64,000 bases of DNA from Rallus limicola (GCA_022605955.1 JAKCOZ010000001.1:76558520-76622519), one strand, 5' to 3'; shown: positions 1 through 12,846, numbered from the stretch's first letter. The notes: a model not told the origin generated them from the letters alone. Numbers and translations: made by a program.

Positions 1-539
1 ATGCTTTTCTTGATTTCACATTCTAATTTTTAGCATGAAATAAAGGCTAAATGCCTTTCATCTGTTTGAGGCATTTATAGTATCCTTAGCGAAAGGAATT
101 TTTTACAGCAGAGTGAAGGATAATACTGGAATTGTTAAACTCGTAAAACTCGTATCCCTTAAAATAAGTTACATTTGTCCTCAGTTTGAACAGAGATGTT
201 TCTTGCTGGGCGTAATCAACAACTTAATTCTCTCCCTAAGCCAAGGAAAGAATGAATATCTGCAGAGACCTATCATTCTGTCTTCCATCCATAAAGGAAT
301 ATAAAAAGCAGCTGTTGCATTTATCTTAAGAAGATGATAGCTGTAAATTGCCTTGTCTCACAGGCACTTCTCCTGCAGATGTCCATAATTCCTCTGTCAC
401 GACGATGACCATGAAGAGCGGGGAAAATCCCAAACGTATAAGGCCAGACTCCTTTCCCACAAGAATAGATTACTTAACCTCAGAGATGTGTCGAGACCCT
501 CATATCTGACAGTTTTTTTGGGCAGAGAAGCCTTTATTT
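1..539. other. Intergenic, no gene seen
   Basis: AT-rich DNA without a convincing coding frame; the small open frame at 113-304 has no recognisable similarity. A T-run and AAATAAAG near 541-560 mark the right border. I see no repeat family here. Confidence 0.6.
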
Positions 540-1140
540 ACTTTTTTTTTTAAAATAAAGGACCGGCCGCACACAGAAGAACTCGGGAGGAGGTGACGGG
601 GTGCTTTGCGTACTCGTTTCCTTACAGCCCACTTCATCCGCACGCACACCGGGTCTGACGGCTTCCCTCTGACGGGAAATATGGCTGCGGCTCTCCTGCT
701 ACATGAGACGGCGGAGGGAGTTATTATTTAATTATGACAACTACACACATACAAGACACTGCATTAGGAAACACACGCACACCATCTGCTAGGTACCATG
801 ATTTAGCTGTAGGCGTACAAGAGCAGAGTCTTACGAGCATTAACTTTATTCTAGGCGGCTATAAACGCGGGTCTCCTTGCACAGCACCGCCGAGGGAGGC
901 ATTCAGGGGAAGAACATTCCTCGACGATATAGTCATTACTGTTTCAGCAAGACGTTAATTTTTACAATAAATAAGCTTAATCTTTTTATGCAGATCGTTT
1001 GAGAAAATAAACAGGCCATTTTTATGAGCTGCTCAGAACTGGGGCTTTGATGGGATTTGCGGTAAGATCCTGCATACGCTACAAATTGTAAGCAATTTTT
1101 AATTCCTGGGGAACTCCTGCAGATCATTATTTGTTGGTTT
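540..1140. promoter_or_regulatory. CpG-retaining intergenic block, possible conserved regulatory element
   Basis: Between about 560 and 960 I count roughly two dozen CpGs in 420 bp of only about 50% GC. That is close to the random expectation, unlike the CpG-poor sequence around it. The right half (960-1140) is AT-rich, with homeobox-like TTAAT and AAATTG runs. No gene start is evident; the open frame at 734-958 encodes nothing I recognise. Conservation cannot be tested here. Confidence 0.35.
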
Positions 1141-4100
1141 GTTTTTTTTTAATAACTTATAAACACAACATTTTTTTGGTGCATTTCAAAGCATTTAGAA
1201 AGCAGAAACATTGCCTGGTAGAACTACATTGCTGATTACTACAGACAACTGTAATCCATGTGCTGTGTTTGTTGTCTCCATGCACCACCTCTCTTTGATC
1301 GCTTCTGGAGAAGCTGCACAGGGAGCAGGGTGTGTGGGAGCTGGGAAGGGAGAGCCTGGCCACTGCCCTTAGAAGCACAAACTCTCTTGGGCTTTGGTCT
1401 AGTCTCCTTTGCCAGCCACCTTTTTATCTTCAGCAGAGGTTAGCAAACAGCAGAAAATTCAATTCTGGTATCTTTAACCACTTGCCCTGCTTGTAGAAAG
1501 CAAGAAATAATGCAGTTTGGTACTCCTGAGAATTTGGCCATCCTGCCCCTTACACGGGCTGTGAATAGCAATGCATAATGAATCCATGACTCTGATGTGA
1601 GCTGTCTATCCATGCTTTCTGGAGAAATAATGTGCCAGTTTTCCCCAGCATAGGAGAGATACCGTCTTTCTGATGAAGTATTAAAGAAAGACTATTATCC
1701 ATAGTTAGCTGTTTAATGTCTGAGCAAATGTGGAGAGCGCACTGATTTTGCCTTCTGGCCAGATCTAAGATGAATGCGTTTACATGACAGTCTCTGTTTT
1801 GACACTTGGATAGGATATCATATCCAGGCCAGGAGGTTTCACAGGTTTGATGAGAACCTGTGAAAGGGCTGAACCATTCCAGCCCCAAGCTAGACTGGCT
1901 TTCAGAAAAGAAATGTCACCCATGGCTTGGGCTGCTGCTGTTGACCTTGTGCGCTATGGGCTCAGCTCACTCATCTGCTACGTGTTTGCCCATGAACCTG
2001 GACAAAGCTGTGTAGCCTGAGCCTTCCTTCCTCTCTTGTAAACAAGCTGATCTCATATTCTCATGAAATCTTGTTTTCCCTTTAACTGTGGAAACAACGC
2101 TTGGACAAGGGGATCGCTCAGCTGGGTGAGTTTTGACTGCATGCAGGTGCACGGTTGTGTCACTCCATCCCAGAAGCATCTTTGTGTCAACAGCTACAAG
2201 TTTATGTAAAATAGTTCCATTCCCCATGGCACAAAAGTTTGGGTAGGATGGCATTCCTCTTCTGGCTGTCCACTGAGACAAGCAGTTGTGTCTCACAATT
2301 ACAAAACAAAAGAACCCAAATACTGAGTCTGGCTTTGTTAGCAGACCCATAGGGAAGTGCTGTGGCTTCTGACCCCTACCTTTCCCCTCCAGCTAATATT
2401 CCTCTGCAGGACATGGGCTCCCATGTTACATTGGGCAGCAGCCCTGGTTTGCCTGTCTAACGCTTGACCCAACGCTGCCCAACACAAACACCTATCAAGG
2501 AGCCATGCTAACAATCCCAGCCATGAAAGCACAGCTTGGGTAAACTGGCATCGAAATGAAGCTGGCCCTGGGGACATACCTGGATGGAGGACAGTCCCTC
2601 CACACCCTTGGGCAGGGTCCCCCTGGGTTTTTTAAACTGTGCAATTGTCCAAAATGCTTACTTATTTTAAAGCATCGACTTTCAAATAAGTCAAATTCTA
2701 GGCAAAAAACCGAGCACATGAAAACATCAGTAGTTAAGTTTGATAAGGTATGTAGAGGGGGTTTGTGGGCTTTCTTTCTAAAGCTCGCTTTATAATGTAA
2801 ATATAACCTGGATGAGGAAGAGGGGGGGAAAAAAAGTTTCCATCATGAAAGCAACTGTAATTCCCAATTAAACAACACCTAATAAATGTTGGTATCATTC
2901 AGTCGTCATGGAGGCCACTGCTAACATCATACTGTATGTAGGCCCCCAAAGCTCCTGTTTGTTTCTAAAACGATCAGGTCGCACCACTCAGTTCCCCCCA
3001 ATTTATTTAAATCTGTTACTTTATTTCAAGTGCTAATTATCTCTCACAACAAACAGAGCCTTGTCAGCTGCAATTACTGGCATTACAATAGATTATCAAC
3101 AGAAAAGTGTGTCTTGAAGCAAGAAGTGTTGCCTTGGTTACCAATCCAAAATGCTTCTGGATTGCATCTGTAACCACAATTTCCTGACTATACCTGAAAT
3201 ATTTCATGAGAGAGGGACCTCTTTTTCTCCTAAAGTAGTACAGGACATCATGAGCCAAGTTTTACCCTACAGAATTGTGGTTTAAATCAATGGACGGTGC
3301 AAGTTTGGAGCTGTTGGTAGATCATCCTGCAGGCAAAAGAAAGGGTTGACATTTTGCATGGTTAGAGGGGGATGTATTTCACTCTTGGAGTTAACATACA
3401 TAGGAATAAATCCTGTGTCTTCACAAGCTTTACGCCTGACTCATAAATGAGAATGGGCTCTTGTCCAGTAAATGGAAGCAGGTGTGCTTCATAAGGCCGT
3501 TCTCCTTCCTACCTAACACTGCAAAGATCTGGCACCACATAGGGAGCCTTGGACTGGTTGTAAATGCAGTTTCCAGGATAGTTGTGAGATTGGGTTTTGA
3601 TTTGACTTGGCAGAAGGAGAAATGTCAGCCGTGAAGGAAGCGTGAGTTCAGGCGAGAAGTTAAGAGGTTGGGTATGTCTCATCCCATGTCACACAGCCAG
3701 AAGTTAAATGCCTCTGATTGCCTGAGAAACGTGTGCTTGTCTTTCATTCCACGTACAATTGCTTAAAATAGGAGGGAATCAAAGCCAGCAGAGATACAGT
3801 GCTGAGACATTGTGACCTTGTCAGTTGAACAAGGTTTCAGGACTGCTCAGGGAGGTGTATCAGCCTCTGTCAGGGAAGAAGATCTTAAAAAAGAACCAGG
3901 ATTCCTAAGTGGAACTTCCACTAATGTAGTTGAGTATATCCTAAACTGCAGCCCTAGAAGCATCGTTTATTTGGATCTCCAGCTTGAGACTTGTCATCTT
4001 TTATGGGTGGTTTTCTCCCTATAGCTTTCCAAAAACCTCATGTACAGAGAGGCTTCCTAGTCTTGAGATGGCTCGACAGCTTGTTGCCTACCCCTGTGCC

Positions 4101-5197
4101 TAGGCCCAACCAAAGACATTGAGCAATTTATTTGTACATTTGCTTCTCCCAGCAGAGTCCAAAAGATTTTGGGAATGCCTACCAGATTGGGTGAAATGTA
4201 GGGGAAGCCTCTACTTCTATTTAAGGTTTGTCTGAAACTGGAGCTTTTCTGAGTCCACACAGGAGCTGGTTTGGCCAGAAGAAAGGAGGAGCCCTGAGTG
4301 GGGTACCTCCCCTGCCTGAACCCCTCCCTTTTACCTCCCAGTGTGTGTCTGTATGCCAGGTATGGGGAGGCTGCATTTTCCAGCGTCCCTGTGAGAACTG
4401 TACCATGGTGCAGGAGACAGCAGTGAGCGGTGCCATAATGCAGCCAGAGGGAAGGAGAAGGAGGGAGACCACAGCCAGCTGTGTGGTTATGGTGTCTAAA
4501 AGAGGAGGAGTCTTGAGTTCCAGTCCCAAATCTGTCTGTGTTTTAGATAGCTCTGTAAAATCCGTGTAAGGTAAAATAGATCCCTTCCTAGGAGCATGCA
4601 CTGGGACCAAAGACTCTCAGGCTCAGAGGCAAGCTCATGGTAATATGAAAAGTCGTGGTCCCTCTTGCTTAAGCACGCTCCTTCTCCTCTCTCTCTATTG
4701 CTCAGTTAGTACTTTTGGGTTTTTGACTTTTCAGACAAGGACTCAAGTGCTGGGTCCCACCTTCCATCACGGCTGTGTTACAACACAGAGGCATACACCC
4801 CACACACTAGTACAGGCACAGCATCACTACTAGGCTATTGTCTGGAGGTTAGGACCGTGTAGGGGGATCCAAGTCCCCTTACAGCGAGAAAGGATTCACA
4901 CCTGGATCTCAGTTAAGCACCATCACACCCTAAGAACTCTACAGACAATGGTGGCAACCAAGGGCATGAGCGGGTTGCCTCTTTGAGGCATGAAGAGGGA
5001 TTATCAGTGCCCCACTGTGCACCGTGTGGAGGGCAGCGCTCCCCCATATTGCTGACCCACCATCACCTAACCTTGGTCAGCTGCTCACCTAGGGCACTGC
5101 TGCTTTTCTGTGTGAAGTACTTTGATGCCTGTCATTCTTCTGGGGATATTGGGAAGACGTATGTCAGGCTGTTGGGGATTTGAGTCACACAGCCTGC
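1141..5197. other. Intergenic, no gene; possible conserved block at 2790-3270
   Basis: Many overlapping short frames exist on both strands but none shows a known domain. The part at 2790-3270 is AT-rich and free of simple repeats, with motifs such as CAATTA and TTTATTTAAAT, and resembles a conserved non-coding element by texture only. A weak MIR-like relic is listed separately. Confidence 0.4.
4460..4575 (+). repeat. Possible MIR-like SINE relic
   Basis: GAGTTCCAGTCCC resembles the tRNA-derived box B, and CTCTGTAAAATCCGTG resembles the 'cctcatctgtaaaatggg' part of MIR, in the right order. The match is short and degraded. Confidence 0.28.
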
Positions 5198-5219
5198 AAG
5201 AAGCCACATGTGGCTTCTT
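5198..5219. repeat. Perfect 22-bp palindrome centred on CACATGTG
   Basis: Eleven bases (AAGAAGCCACA) are followed directly by their exact reverse complement, with no spacer. The core CACATGTG contains an E-box (CANNTG). It could be a dimeric protein-binding site or chance. Confidence 0.75.
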
Positions 5220-6567
5220 AGTCCTGCAGCAGCCATGCAAGTGAGGACCATTAGTGATTAGTGGGATTTGCTTAAACTCATTTGTGCATATGGACCTTAA
5301 ATTCTTAACCCAAGACTGATTTCTTCATAAGTCAGGTCTCACCTGCTGAAATAAGTGTTAAGAAATAACCATCTATGTTCATACCCCGCTTAGCGCTGCG
5401 ATGCCAACACAGTTCAAGGAGAGTGAACGTGCTTCAGGGGCCCTTTGCGTGCCACCCACAGAAGCCATTTGGGATGCTCCAAGCCTGCTGCATATGGATG
5501 ATGGGACTGCCCAGCCATTGCTGGGATAGCCGTGAGTCTCCAGTGGGTACGCAAGACCTGGGACTGGGACAGCAAAGCTCAGCTCAGCTGGTGGTGCAAG
5601 CCAGGTGAGGAGCTGTCATCATCAAGGGGCTGTTCGTTTGCTCTGGTTAACATTACAGAAATTACTCACATTTACCTGGCACCTCCTTTGGTAAGATCAG
5701 CAGAAGTCAGAGGCTACGCAATGCAGTTTCACAAGGCCACCTGGGTCTTCTCTCAAAACCCACAGGTTTTGGGGATTCAGAGAAGGGATATGAGTTCCCA
5801 GGAGGGCTGGATGAGTGGCTCCGCTGAGAATAGTAAATCATCATTGATGAAAATATCACCTTTGAACAAATCAAAACTGCTCTGAGGAACATGTTTTTAG
5901 TCCTCCTTTGGAATAACTGGCCAAGAAAAAACAGAAGGATTTGGGGTGGGTGGTCTGTGGGTCACTGGGGAGCATATTCCCCTCTTCTCCCCTCCCACTC
6001 TTCCCCTCTTCATTCAACTTCTTTCATCCCCTCAATTTTTAAAGCACGAGCATTGATCTGTACTCGCAGCAGGAGTAACTGGTTTCTGTTTACCCAAAAC
6101 CAAATGTAAATATTTCCATAAAGATAAAATTTTAATGTAGGGCTTTACAGCAAAGGCTGTTATTTCCAGGCTGCCATTAACAAAGCTCTGCTGCTGGGGT
6201 TTAAATGGAAAATTTTAGAGCTGATTATAAAATGCTGAAATCAGACACAGCTATGAAAACTTGGTAATACCTGAGCCGGAGAGAGAAAGTCCTGCCAGGG
6301 ATAAAAAAGTGCAGGGTGAAGAACTGAAAACCAAATATCTAAGTGCGTTGGCAGCATCCAGCTTGGCAGCATCATCTAAAGAACATCATTACTGGTAGCA
6401 TAATGAGGCTCTCCCACAGTACATGGGGGTTTTGGGGGTCAGCCCAAGGAATGAATAGTACTGTAATACAGCTCCTTCACAGATACATTTGGCTGCTTCA
6501 AAAATTAATTAATTAATTCAAAATAAACATGTTTAAATAGAAATAGGCTGGTTTAAGATGAATTAAG

Positions 6568-6570
<3 letters not shown>
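5220..6570. other. Intergenic, no gene; possible conserved block at 6100-6540
   Basis: No coding frame with recognisable similarity. The stretch 6100-6540 is AT-rich, non-repetitive and carries ATTAATTAATTAATT near 6503-6519. It may be regulatory, but only by texture. Confidence 0.35.

Positions 6571-6606
<36 letters not shown>
6571..6606. repeat. (TG)n microsatellite
   Basis: About 16 uninterrupted TG units, then a TGCGTG end. Confidence 0.97.
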
Positions 6607-7702
6607 CCCTAGGGAGGAACAGTAGCACAGACAGAAGCCTGGGCATCCAGAGAGGGAGACTCTTAAGGTTAGTCTGTAATCCTCTTGCTAATATTAGGTT
6701 CTTCCCATTTTTTCCCTAAGTCAGGCTTTTGCATTGTTTTTGCTAACGCCTCCGCCTCTGATAGCCTAAATACAGGCTTGGGAAGCAATATAGATTAATT
6801 TCTACCAGCCCTCGATAGTTTCTGTGCCTGGCAGCGCTCCACAGCGCAGAGGAGGAGGATAGCTGACCTCTGCGTGTGGCTTACAGGGCTGCTGGCGGAT
6901 GAAGTGGGCACGGGCGGGTTTGTGTGATTGTTTAGACGCGGTACTTGAGTGGCCTCTAATGCATTTTGTCTGCATGGAGCCAGCACTGGAATATGTCTAA
7001 AAGGCCCCCCTGCTGGAGTGCAACAGGTTTTGACAACCACCGGTGCTCGAAGGAAGAGCAAATGTGTGATTTAGACCATTGTTAGGGACTTTCTTCTTAT
7101 TTTTTTCTTACTTTTTATTTCCCCCCCCCCTTCCCCTCCCCACAAAGAGAGTTGTCACGCCGCACAATCGCGATGCTGCGCATAATAGGATCCTGACTGC
7201 AAAACACGTGGCAGCCGCACTCCCGTTATTTAACAATGCAGCCGGGGCTATTTACCCATCCTAGGTTGCCCAACCACAGAGGAGCAAAGCTACAGGGGAA
7301 ACTTTGCATGTCTAAACCAAAAATTTGTTCTATCTGAGGCTACATTATTATACTTTAAAATTGTATTAGGAGATAAATGTATTGCCCACCATTTGCCTTA
7401 GAGGTGGGTGGTTCCGAATCTCTGTTCCTTGTCTCCTTGTAACCGTGCTCCAGAGAATGCTGAAGTTTCAACAAGAGTGAGGGGGAAAGTTGAAGGAATA
7501 CTTTCTGATGGCTTGATTAGTGGTGGTGTAGTCTGTACACCTAGCACCTAGAAGGTGGTGGGGAAATTAATCTGTGCTGCACCTTCAAAATAAATGGATA
7601 AATAAACCTAAATGAAACTAAAAGGAAACCACAGCTTTAGACTGCCTCTAGAAATGCTTTTGTTTTCTGCCAGTGGTGGAAGCTTAAATAAAGGGAAGAG
7701 AC
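6607..7702. other. Intergenic; CpG-retaining block at 6800-7262
   Basis: The part 6800-7262 keeps CpGs (CGCACAATCGCGATGCTGCG, an AACACGTGGC E-box, GACGCGG). It is split by a T/C-rich tract with a C10 run near 7120. No gene is visible; the open frame at 6795-7061 on the minus strand has no known domain. The remaining sequence is unremarkable. Confidence 0.4.
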
Positions 7703-7744
7703 ACAGACAGACAGACAGACAGACACACACACACACACACACAC
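7703..7744. repeat. Compound (ACAG)n(AC)n microsatellite
   Basis: Five ACAG units pass directly into about eleven AC units, followed by a C run. Confidence 0.95.
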
Positions 7745-8611
7745 CCCCCTGCCCCCTGGAAAAGTAAAAATAACCCTTTTCTAATGGACAGTTTTCCTGT
7801 CATAGACGAAAATTGCCAACATGGCACAAAGAGCTGCTCTGCCCCAAAGCCTGTACAATAAGAAAAATACAATTTAAAAAAATGCAGCCAGGCCCTCAGA
7901 TTTTGTTATTTTACTACCCTTTTCTGAATGTCCTGTAGTTGTAATTCCTCCCTCTGCCTTCTGTGCAGACCCACAGTTCCTCAGCTTCAGGGTTTGGGGG
8001 CACATGAGAGCTGTGGGATGAGGCTTTTGCCCTATATCTGATGGAATATGCTCCCTTCTTGGATGAGGAGCTCCTCCAGAACAGAAATAACTAATGATAG
8101 TGTGACTACTTGAAAGCCACATAGAGGGAGGGAGGAAAGAGATGCTATTCACTTCGGCAGTACAAATAAAGCGAGAGCTTTCTTTCTACAGGCATGTGTG
8201 GGAAGGGCAACAACAGAGCAATTACATGGTGGGTGGGAAAGGGGATTTTGTCACTTTGGCAGTGCTGACAGACAGAAATAAACTGCTTCTAGGGGGATAG
8301 CAGGGTAAGAACTTGCACATCAAGAGCATAAGCAGAATTAAAATGGGCCCTTAAGGGGTTTTATTGAGGGCTGGGTTTTTTTTTCCCCCTAAAGTGCCTA
8401 AGGCCCCTACGATTCCATTGTGTGCAAGCCAAGAATCAGGAGCCGGGAGAGAGAGTGAGCAAGTTGCATCCAAGCTAGTAAGAAACTGTTCTCGCTGTGA
8501 GAATATGAGTGCAACCCCTCTGCGGCTGTTGCAGATGTGGGGGAAAGGCAGGTTTGGCATCTAGGGGCAATGAGAGAAGGAGTTGTGGTCAAGAAGGCAG
8601 CATGGAAGAAA
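7745..8611. other. Intergenic, no gene seen
   Basis: Only short frames without similarity. GC-moderate, no repeat family recognised. Confidence 0.55.
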
Positions 8612-8745
8612 CCTCTCCTCTCCTCTCCTCTCCTCTCCTCTCCTCTCCTCTCCTCTCCTCTCCTCTCCTCTCCTCTCCTCTCCTCTCCTCTCCTCTCCTC
8701 TCCTCTCCTCTCCTCTCCTCTCTTCTCCTCTCCTCTCCTCTCCTC
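8612..8745. repeat. (TCCTC)n pentanucleotide microsatellite, ~27 copies
   Basis: A 134-bp pure pyrimidine tract of CTCCT/TCCTC units, with one interruption (TCTTC near 8721-8725). All frames stay open, which creates spurious Arg/Glu-rich or Ser/Leu/Pro-rich ORFs on both strands. A mirror-symmetric homopurine-homopyrimidine tract like this can form triplex (H-) DNA. Confidence 0.98.
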
Positions 8746-11272
8746 GAGGACACTGAAATCTTTCCAAGCCAAAAACAGAGCACATTCCCTCATTTTTGTA
8801 GATAAAACCGATGCCACGTATTGGTTGTGGAGATGGGGAGATGGCTGTGCTTCTTTTTCACATTTTTTTCTCTCAGAAAGAAAACAACTAGCGACATCGA
8901 CCAACGCAGATTGACACAGTCAGTTGCAATGCAATCATCGCTGCAAGAGAAAACTAAGTATGATGTATGGCATACAAAAGGCTACGTTCATCCACCACAG
9001 ATTTGTTCCACCCATCTCTCTCCCTCATGCCCATCTCAGGGAATCCACCAACTTCCCTCTCCCTTTCCTCTCCATAAGACGGGGTGGAGATATGTCATCA
9101 ACCTTCCCTCCCCAAGCCGAGTGCTGCTGGGGAGTAGAGTTCCACCCGCGATGCCAGCAACCAAATCTGGGCGGCTGGGCACTTCAATGGTGCCAAGACC
9201 GGGCAGCTCATCGCAGTCACTCGGTGCAGCGCTGCTTGTGAGAGCGGGCTGTGCTGCCGCACGGTGCACAGCAGCTACAAGGGAATAAGCCTGCCTGCCT
9301 TCAGCGAGACAGCCGAGAGGTTTTTTAGGTGGCAGATGATTGGTGATGTCACATGAAATTGACAGCTCTTCAGACAAAAGGAAGGAGGTTGACTTAATGA
9401 GTGCTATGGGTGGGTGTATAAGCAAAGATTTTCTAAGAATTATCATTACCTGGGAAAGGCAATTTTCAGCTGAATTGACATTCCAGTAATTAAGGGCCAA
9501 CATAGAGAATCTTGGTCATTATAACTATTTAAATTTCCAAATTGCTTAGTTTAGAATTGCTTATGGTTGAACTGCTACTGACAGCTCCATCACTTTCTAT
9601 TCTCAGCCAGCTTGATTGGCAAATTGATGAGGTCTGTACCGCGCAGCCATGGCTCCGTCTCAGTGCCAAAAATCACTACCTGGAGCAGAACAACGAGTGG
9701 CAACTACAGTCAGATCAAATCACAAGGCATCCGAGTTTTATGTTTGCTTCTTGATGGTGTGCATGCTTGTTAAAGGGGTCACTGGGTAGCAGAGTCTTGA
9801 AAACCCCGGCGTAGGGTGTTGGAGTGTTTCAGTTACTTATGTTTGCCTTATCAGCCCAGGCTTTTTATCATATCCGTTGGAAATGACACAGCTGGGATAA
9901 CAAAAAATTTTTTTCTGACTTTTTTTTCCCCCTGGATTGAGAGCCTTGGGTGGACACTGCTTTTCAAGCAGCGAATGCTGTTTTGGGGTTGTAGGAATTT
10001 TCTCAGAGAGAAAGGCAAAAGAAACATCTGGACCTCCAGAGGAGGCTGCGTTATGGCTCAAAGCAGCTTTACTAACTTTGAAAGGGAGCCGTGGTATGTT
10101 CGATCTGCCAGCTGTTTTAATTCTTCTGTCATATCAAAGTCAAAGAGACTGGGAGAGGGAAACCATATTTTTATTTTAACAATTTAGAAGACTGTGCATT
10201 ACTCTGCCAGAATGATGGAACTGGATCACTTTTAGCTTCGGCATGTTGGCTTCCTTTTTCCCCCTGTAAAATGCAGTAACTTACCACGCACTTTGCTCTA
10301 CTGACTTAGAGAAAGACTTTTTGTCTTTTTCTTCCTGCTTTTTAGCCCCTCTTCCTCTGTACTGTCACTTTTGATTCACAGTTGCTAAGCGTTGCAAAAG
10401 CTCACCAGAGGGACACTCTCATAGTGTGATTTGCAAACTTTGAAATAACACCCACCAGCAGAAGCACCATATGCTACGGAGTTGCACAGTAAACTGACAG
10501 CAGCATTTCATTTATAATTTGAATTTCCAAAAATGTCAGCATATTTCACATCAACAAATGCCTCCCAGCTTGCAGTGCATGAACTCTTTCCTCTGAGTGG
10601 ACATTAATCCTGCTTTAATGTCTACGGGCTTTATTAATGACAGCCGCATTAAAATCAGTTCCTTTTGATTTTGGTAAATTTGGGTTTGGAGACAAAATGA
10701 ACCTGTGAATTGTCTGAATGTGCAGCTAAGTCTTTGGGCTTATTTGTGTGCCACACAAATGCGTGTGTAGTTTACGGCGTGTGGACTTTGTTGGTCTCTG
10801 TAACACCGATAACCCAGCGCATCCTTTTTGATAGTAAAATAAAGTAACAAGGAATATTTTTTTAATCAATCAAAGGCAAACTTCACATAAAACACAAGCT
10901 GTTCCCTTTGTGGTTAATTTTCATCCAGCTGCACTTAAGTACAACAGAGCCAGCAGAGAAAACTACTTGGCAACACTTCCTAATTAGGGGACGTTAATTA
11001 CAGCTAAATACTATACAATTTCTATGTTATAAGAGTTCATCTAAATCAATGTTATTATGGTACTAAAGGAATTAATAATGATTTCATACTTAGAAGCTGT
11101 TGCCAAACTACCCATTAGTTCAGAGTTTAAAATGACTTTACAATGAAATCTCTAAATCTGCATTACATAAAACACTGGAGCGTTCGCAGACAATCACACA
11201 TGGCACTTCTATTGTGTATTAATAACTGCGCCTGATGGCATCCCGTTTCCGTGCCGGAGTGTTGATGGGGTG
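8746..11272. other. Intergenic, no gene; possible conserved block at 10430-11170
   Basis: The frames at 8821-9288 and 9036-9503 face each other and carry no known domain. From 10430 to 11170 the sequence is AT-rich and non-repetitive, with many TTAAT, TAATTA and ATTTGAATTTCC-like motifs. It has the look of a conserved developmental enhancer. Confidence 0.4.
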
Positions 11273-11325
11273 GGAGAGAGAGAGAGAGGGAGGGAGGGAG
11301 AGGGAAGGAGAGGGAGGGAGGAAGC
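11273..11325. repeat. GA/GGGA-rich purine tract
   Basis: Pure purine run of GAGA, GGGAGG and GGAAGG units on the plus strand. Confidence 0.9.
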
Positions 11326-12846
11326 GGCCCCGCGAGACAAGGCACACATCCTTACAAACTGCAAAAGTGAGATCTCTCTCTGACAACGGAGATGGGTCCG
11401 CTGGGAGACTCATGCAGATTTCATGGCGGGGGTGGGGTGTGGGGAGACACACACAATGTGGGCAGACCTGCTAACAAAACCACAGGTACTTCATACACAA
11501 GCAGTTCAGATTCTGCTGCTGAAATATCAGGCTCGAGGTGTATAGGGTTTTGTGGTGGGATCGCAGACCCTCGGGTTCATTGAGGAAGTGGGCTGGCTCG
11601 CAGGCCACCGTTTCGGACATGCCCCTCCACTTAGGATGGAGAACTTGAGAAAGAGCTGATGATACATGCTAAAATGTCCCTCGCTGCATGTACTCAGATT
11701 CTTGTTTTAAACACAACGCAGTGATTAAATCACTTGTTGTTGCACCTTGCGTTTCCAGCAGCATCTGCCTTGCTAAAATCACGACTTGGCATCTCTAAAC
11801 CAATCCAAGTTTATTAAAAAAAGAAGAAACATTTAACCTACAACACAGAGACTCTCAGGTTATTCCTTATCAAATAGGGATCCACAGGTGCCCATTACTG
11901 TCATAGCAGCCACTGCTCAGCATCCTTGTCAGTAAAATGCAGGGAGAGATCAAGAATAGACGCGCTGCAGAGAGCAAACTCACACCTGGTCTGCGCAGAG
12001 GCGGGGAAGCTGCTGAGCTGAGAGCCTGCGGTGCCCCGGCACGGGGGAAGCTGAAGGCCAGATTTGTGCTCGCTTGATCGGAAACAGCTCTGGTCCCTCC
12101 TGTTTCCCTCAGCCCAATTTGTGCAACTGACAGGACTCTCCCCCTGCACTGCGAGAGCTACCCCACCCAGAGTTACTGCCGCTGTGGAGAACACTTAGCT
12201 GTACACTTCACTTCCAGTACCACGGGGAACTTTGCCCGTAGTGTCCGGTTCCCTTCTTTTTTGGCTCATTCTGCCCCTTCCATTCAGTGTGGCAGACGAG
12301 GTATGGGACATGCAAGCCACATCTGGGTTGGGGGAGGGGATGCTTTACAGCATCACTGGTTTATTTCTGAGACATGGACAGAGAAAGATTAGTGTTGTTG
12401 CAGGGGAAAAGCTGCTCGATTCATATGGTTTAAAGCACATGAGGATCAAATCAGGTTATTGATTTATTAATGACATGTAATTAACTGGCAATCAGTGAAC
12501 TATACACCCAGGGTCAGTATCAGCAGTGCAACAGATAACCCACACAAGGGTTCATTTACATAAACCCTTGAAAACTCAAGAAAGGCCTTCCATAAGTAAT
12601 TCCCCAAAATTTTAACCCCACACCCCCTCCTGCCACATCCGCAAAGTTGCATGACCCCTCAGGAGGATGAGGGGGCACCCCACGAGGCCACACACACCGT
12701 GCTCACTCTGACACATGTTACACCCTACACTATCTGTCCACCCACAGCACCCCTGGGGAGGAGGCACTGCCTGGACCTGATGGAGGTGGGGATCTGCAGG
12801 GGTTGAAGAGAGTATGGACCCCCCAAAATAGGGTGAAAGAACCCTG

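Noticed and set aside
3660..3720. MIR-like GTCACACAGCCAGAAGTTAA
   Set aside because: Too short to separate from chance.
4221..4610. Facing ORFs of 113 and 129 codons
   Set aside because: Overlapping frames on both strands of a GC-richer patch, with no domain and a possible MIR-like relic beneath.
8407..8914. Long overlapping ORFs on both strands (Arg/Glu-rich and Ser/Leu/Pro-rich)
   Set aside because: They are produced by the TCCTC pentamer array, which has no stop codons in any frame; no flanking coding signal exists.
9036..9503. 155-codon ORF opposite another 155-codon ORF at 8821-9288
   Set aside because: Mutual shadow frames without start context, similarity or splice evidence.
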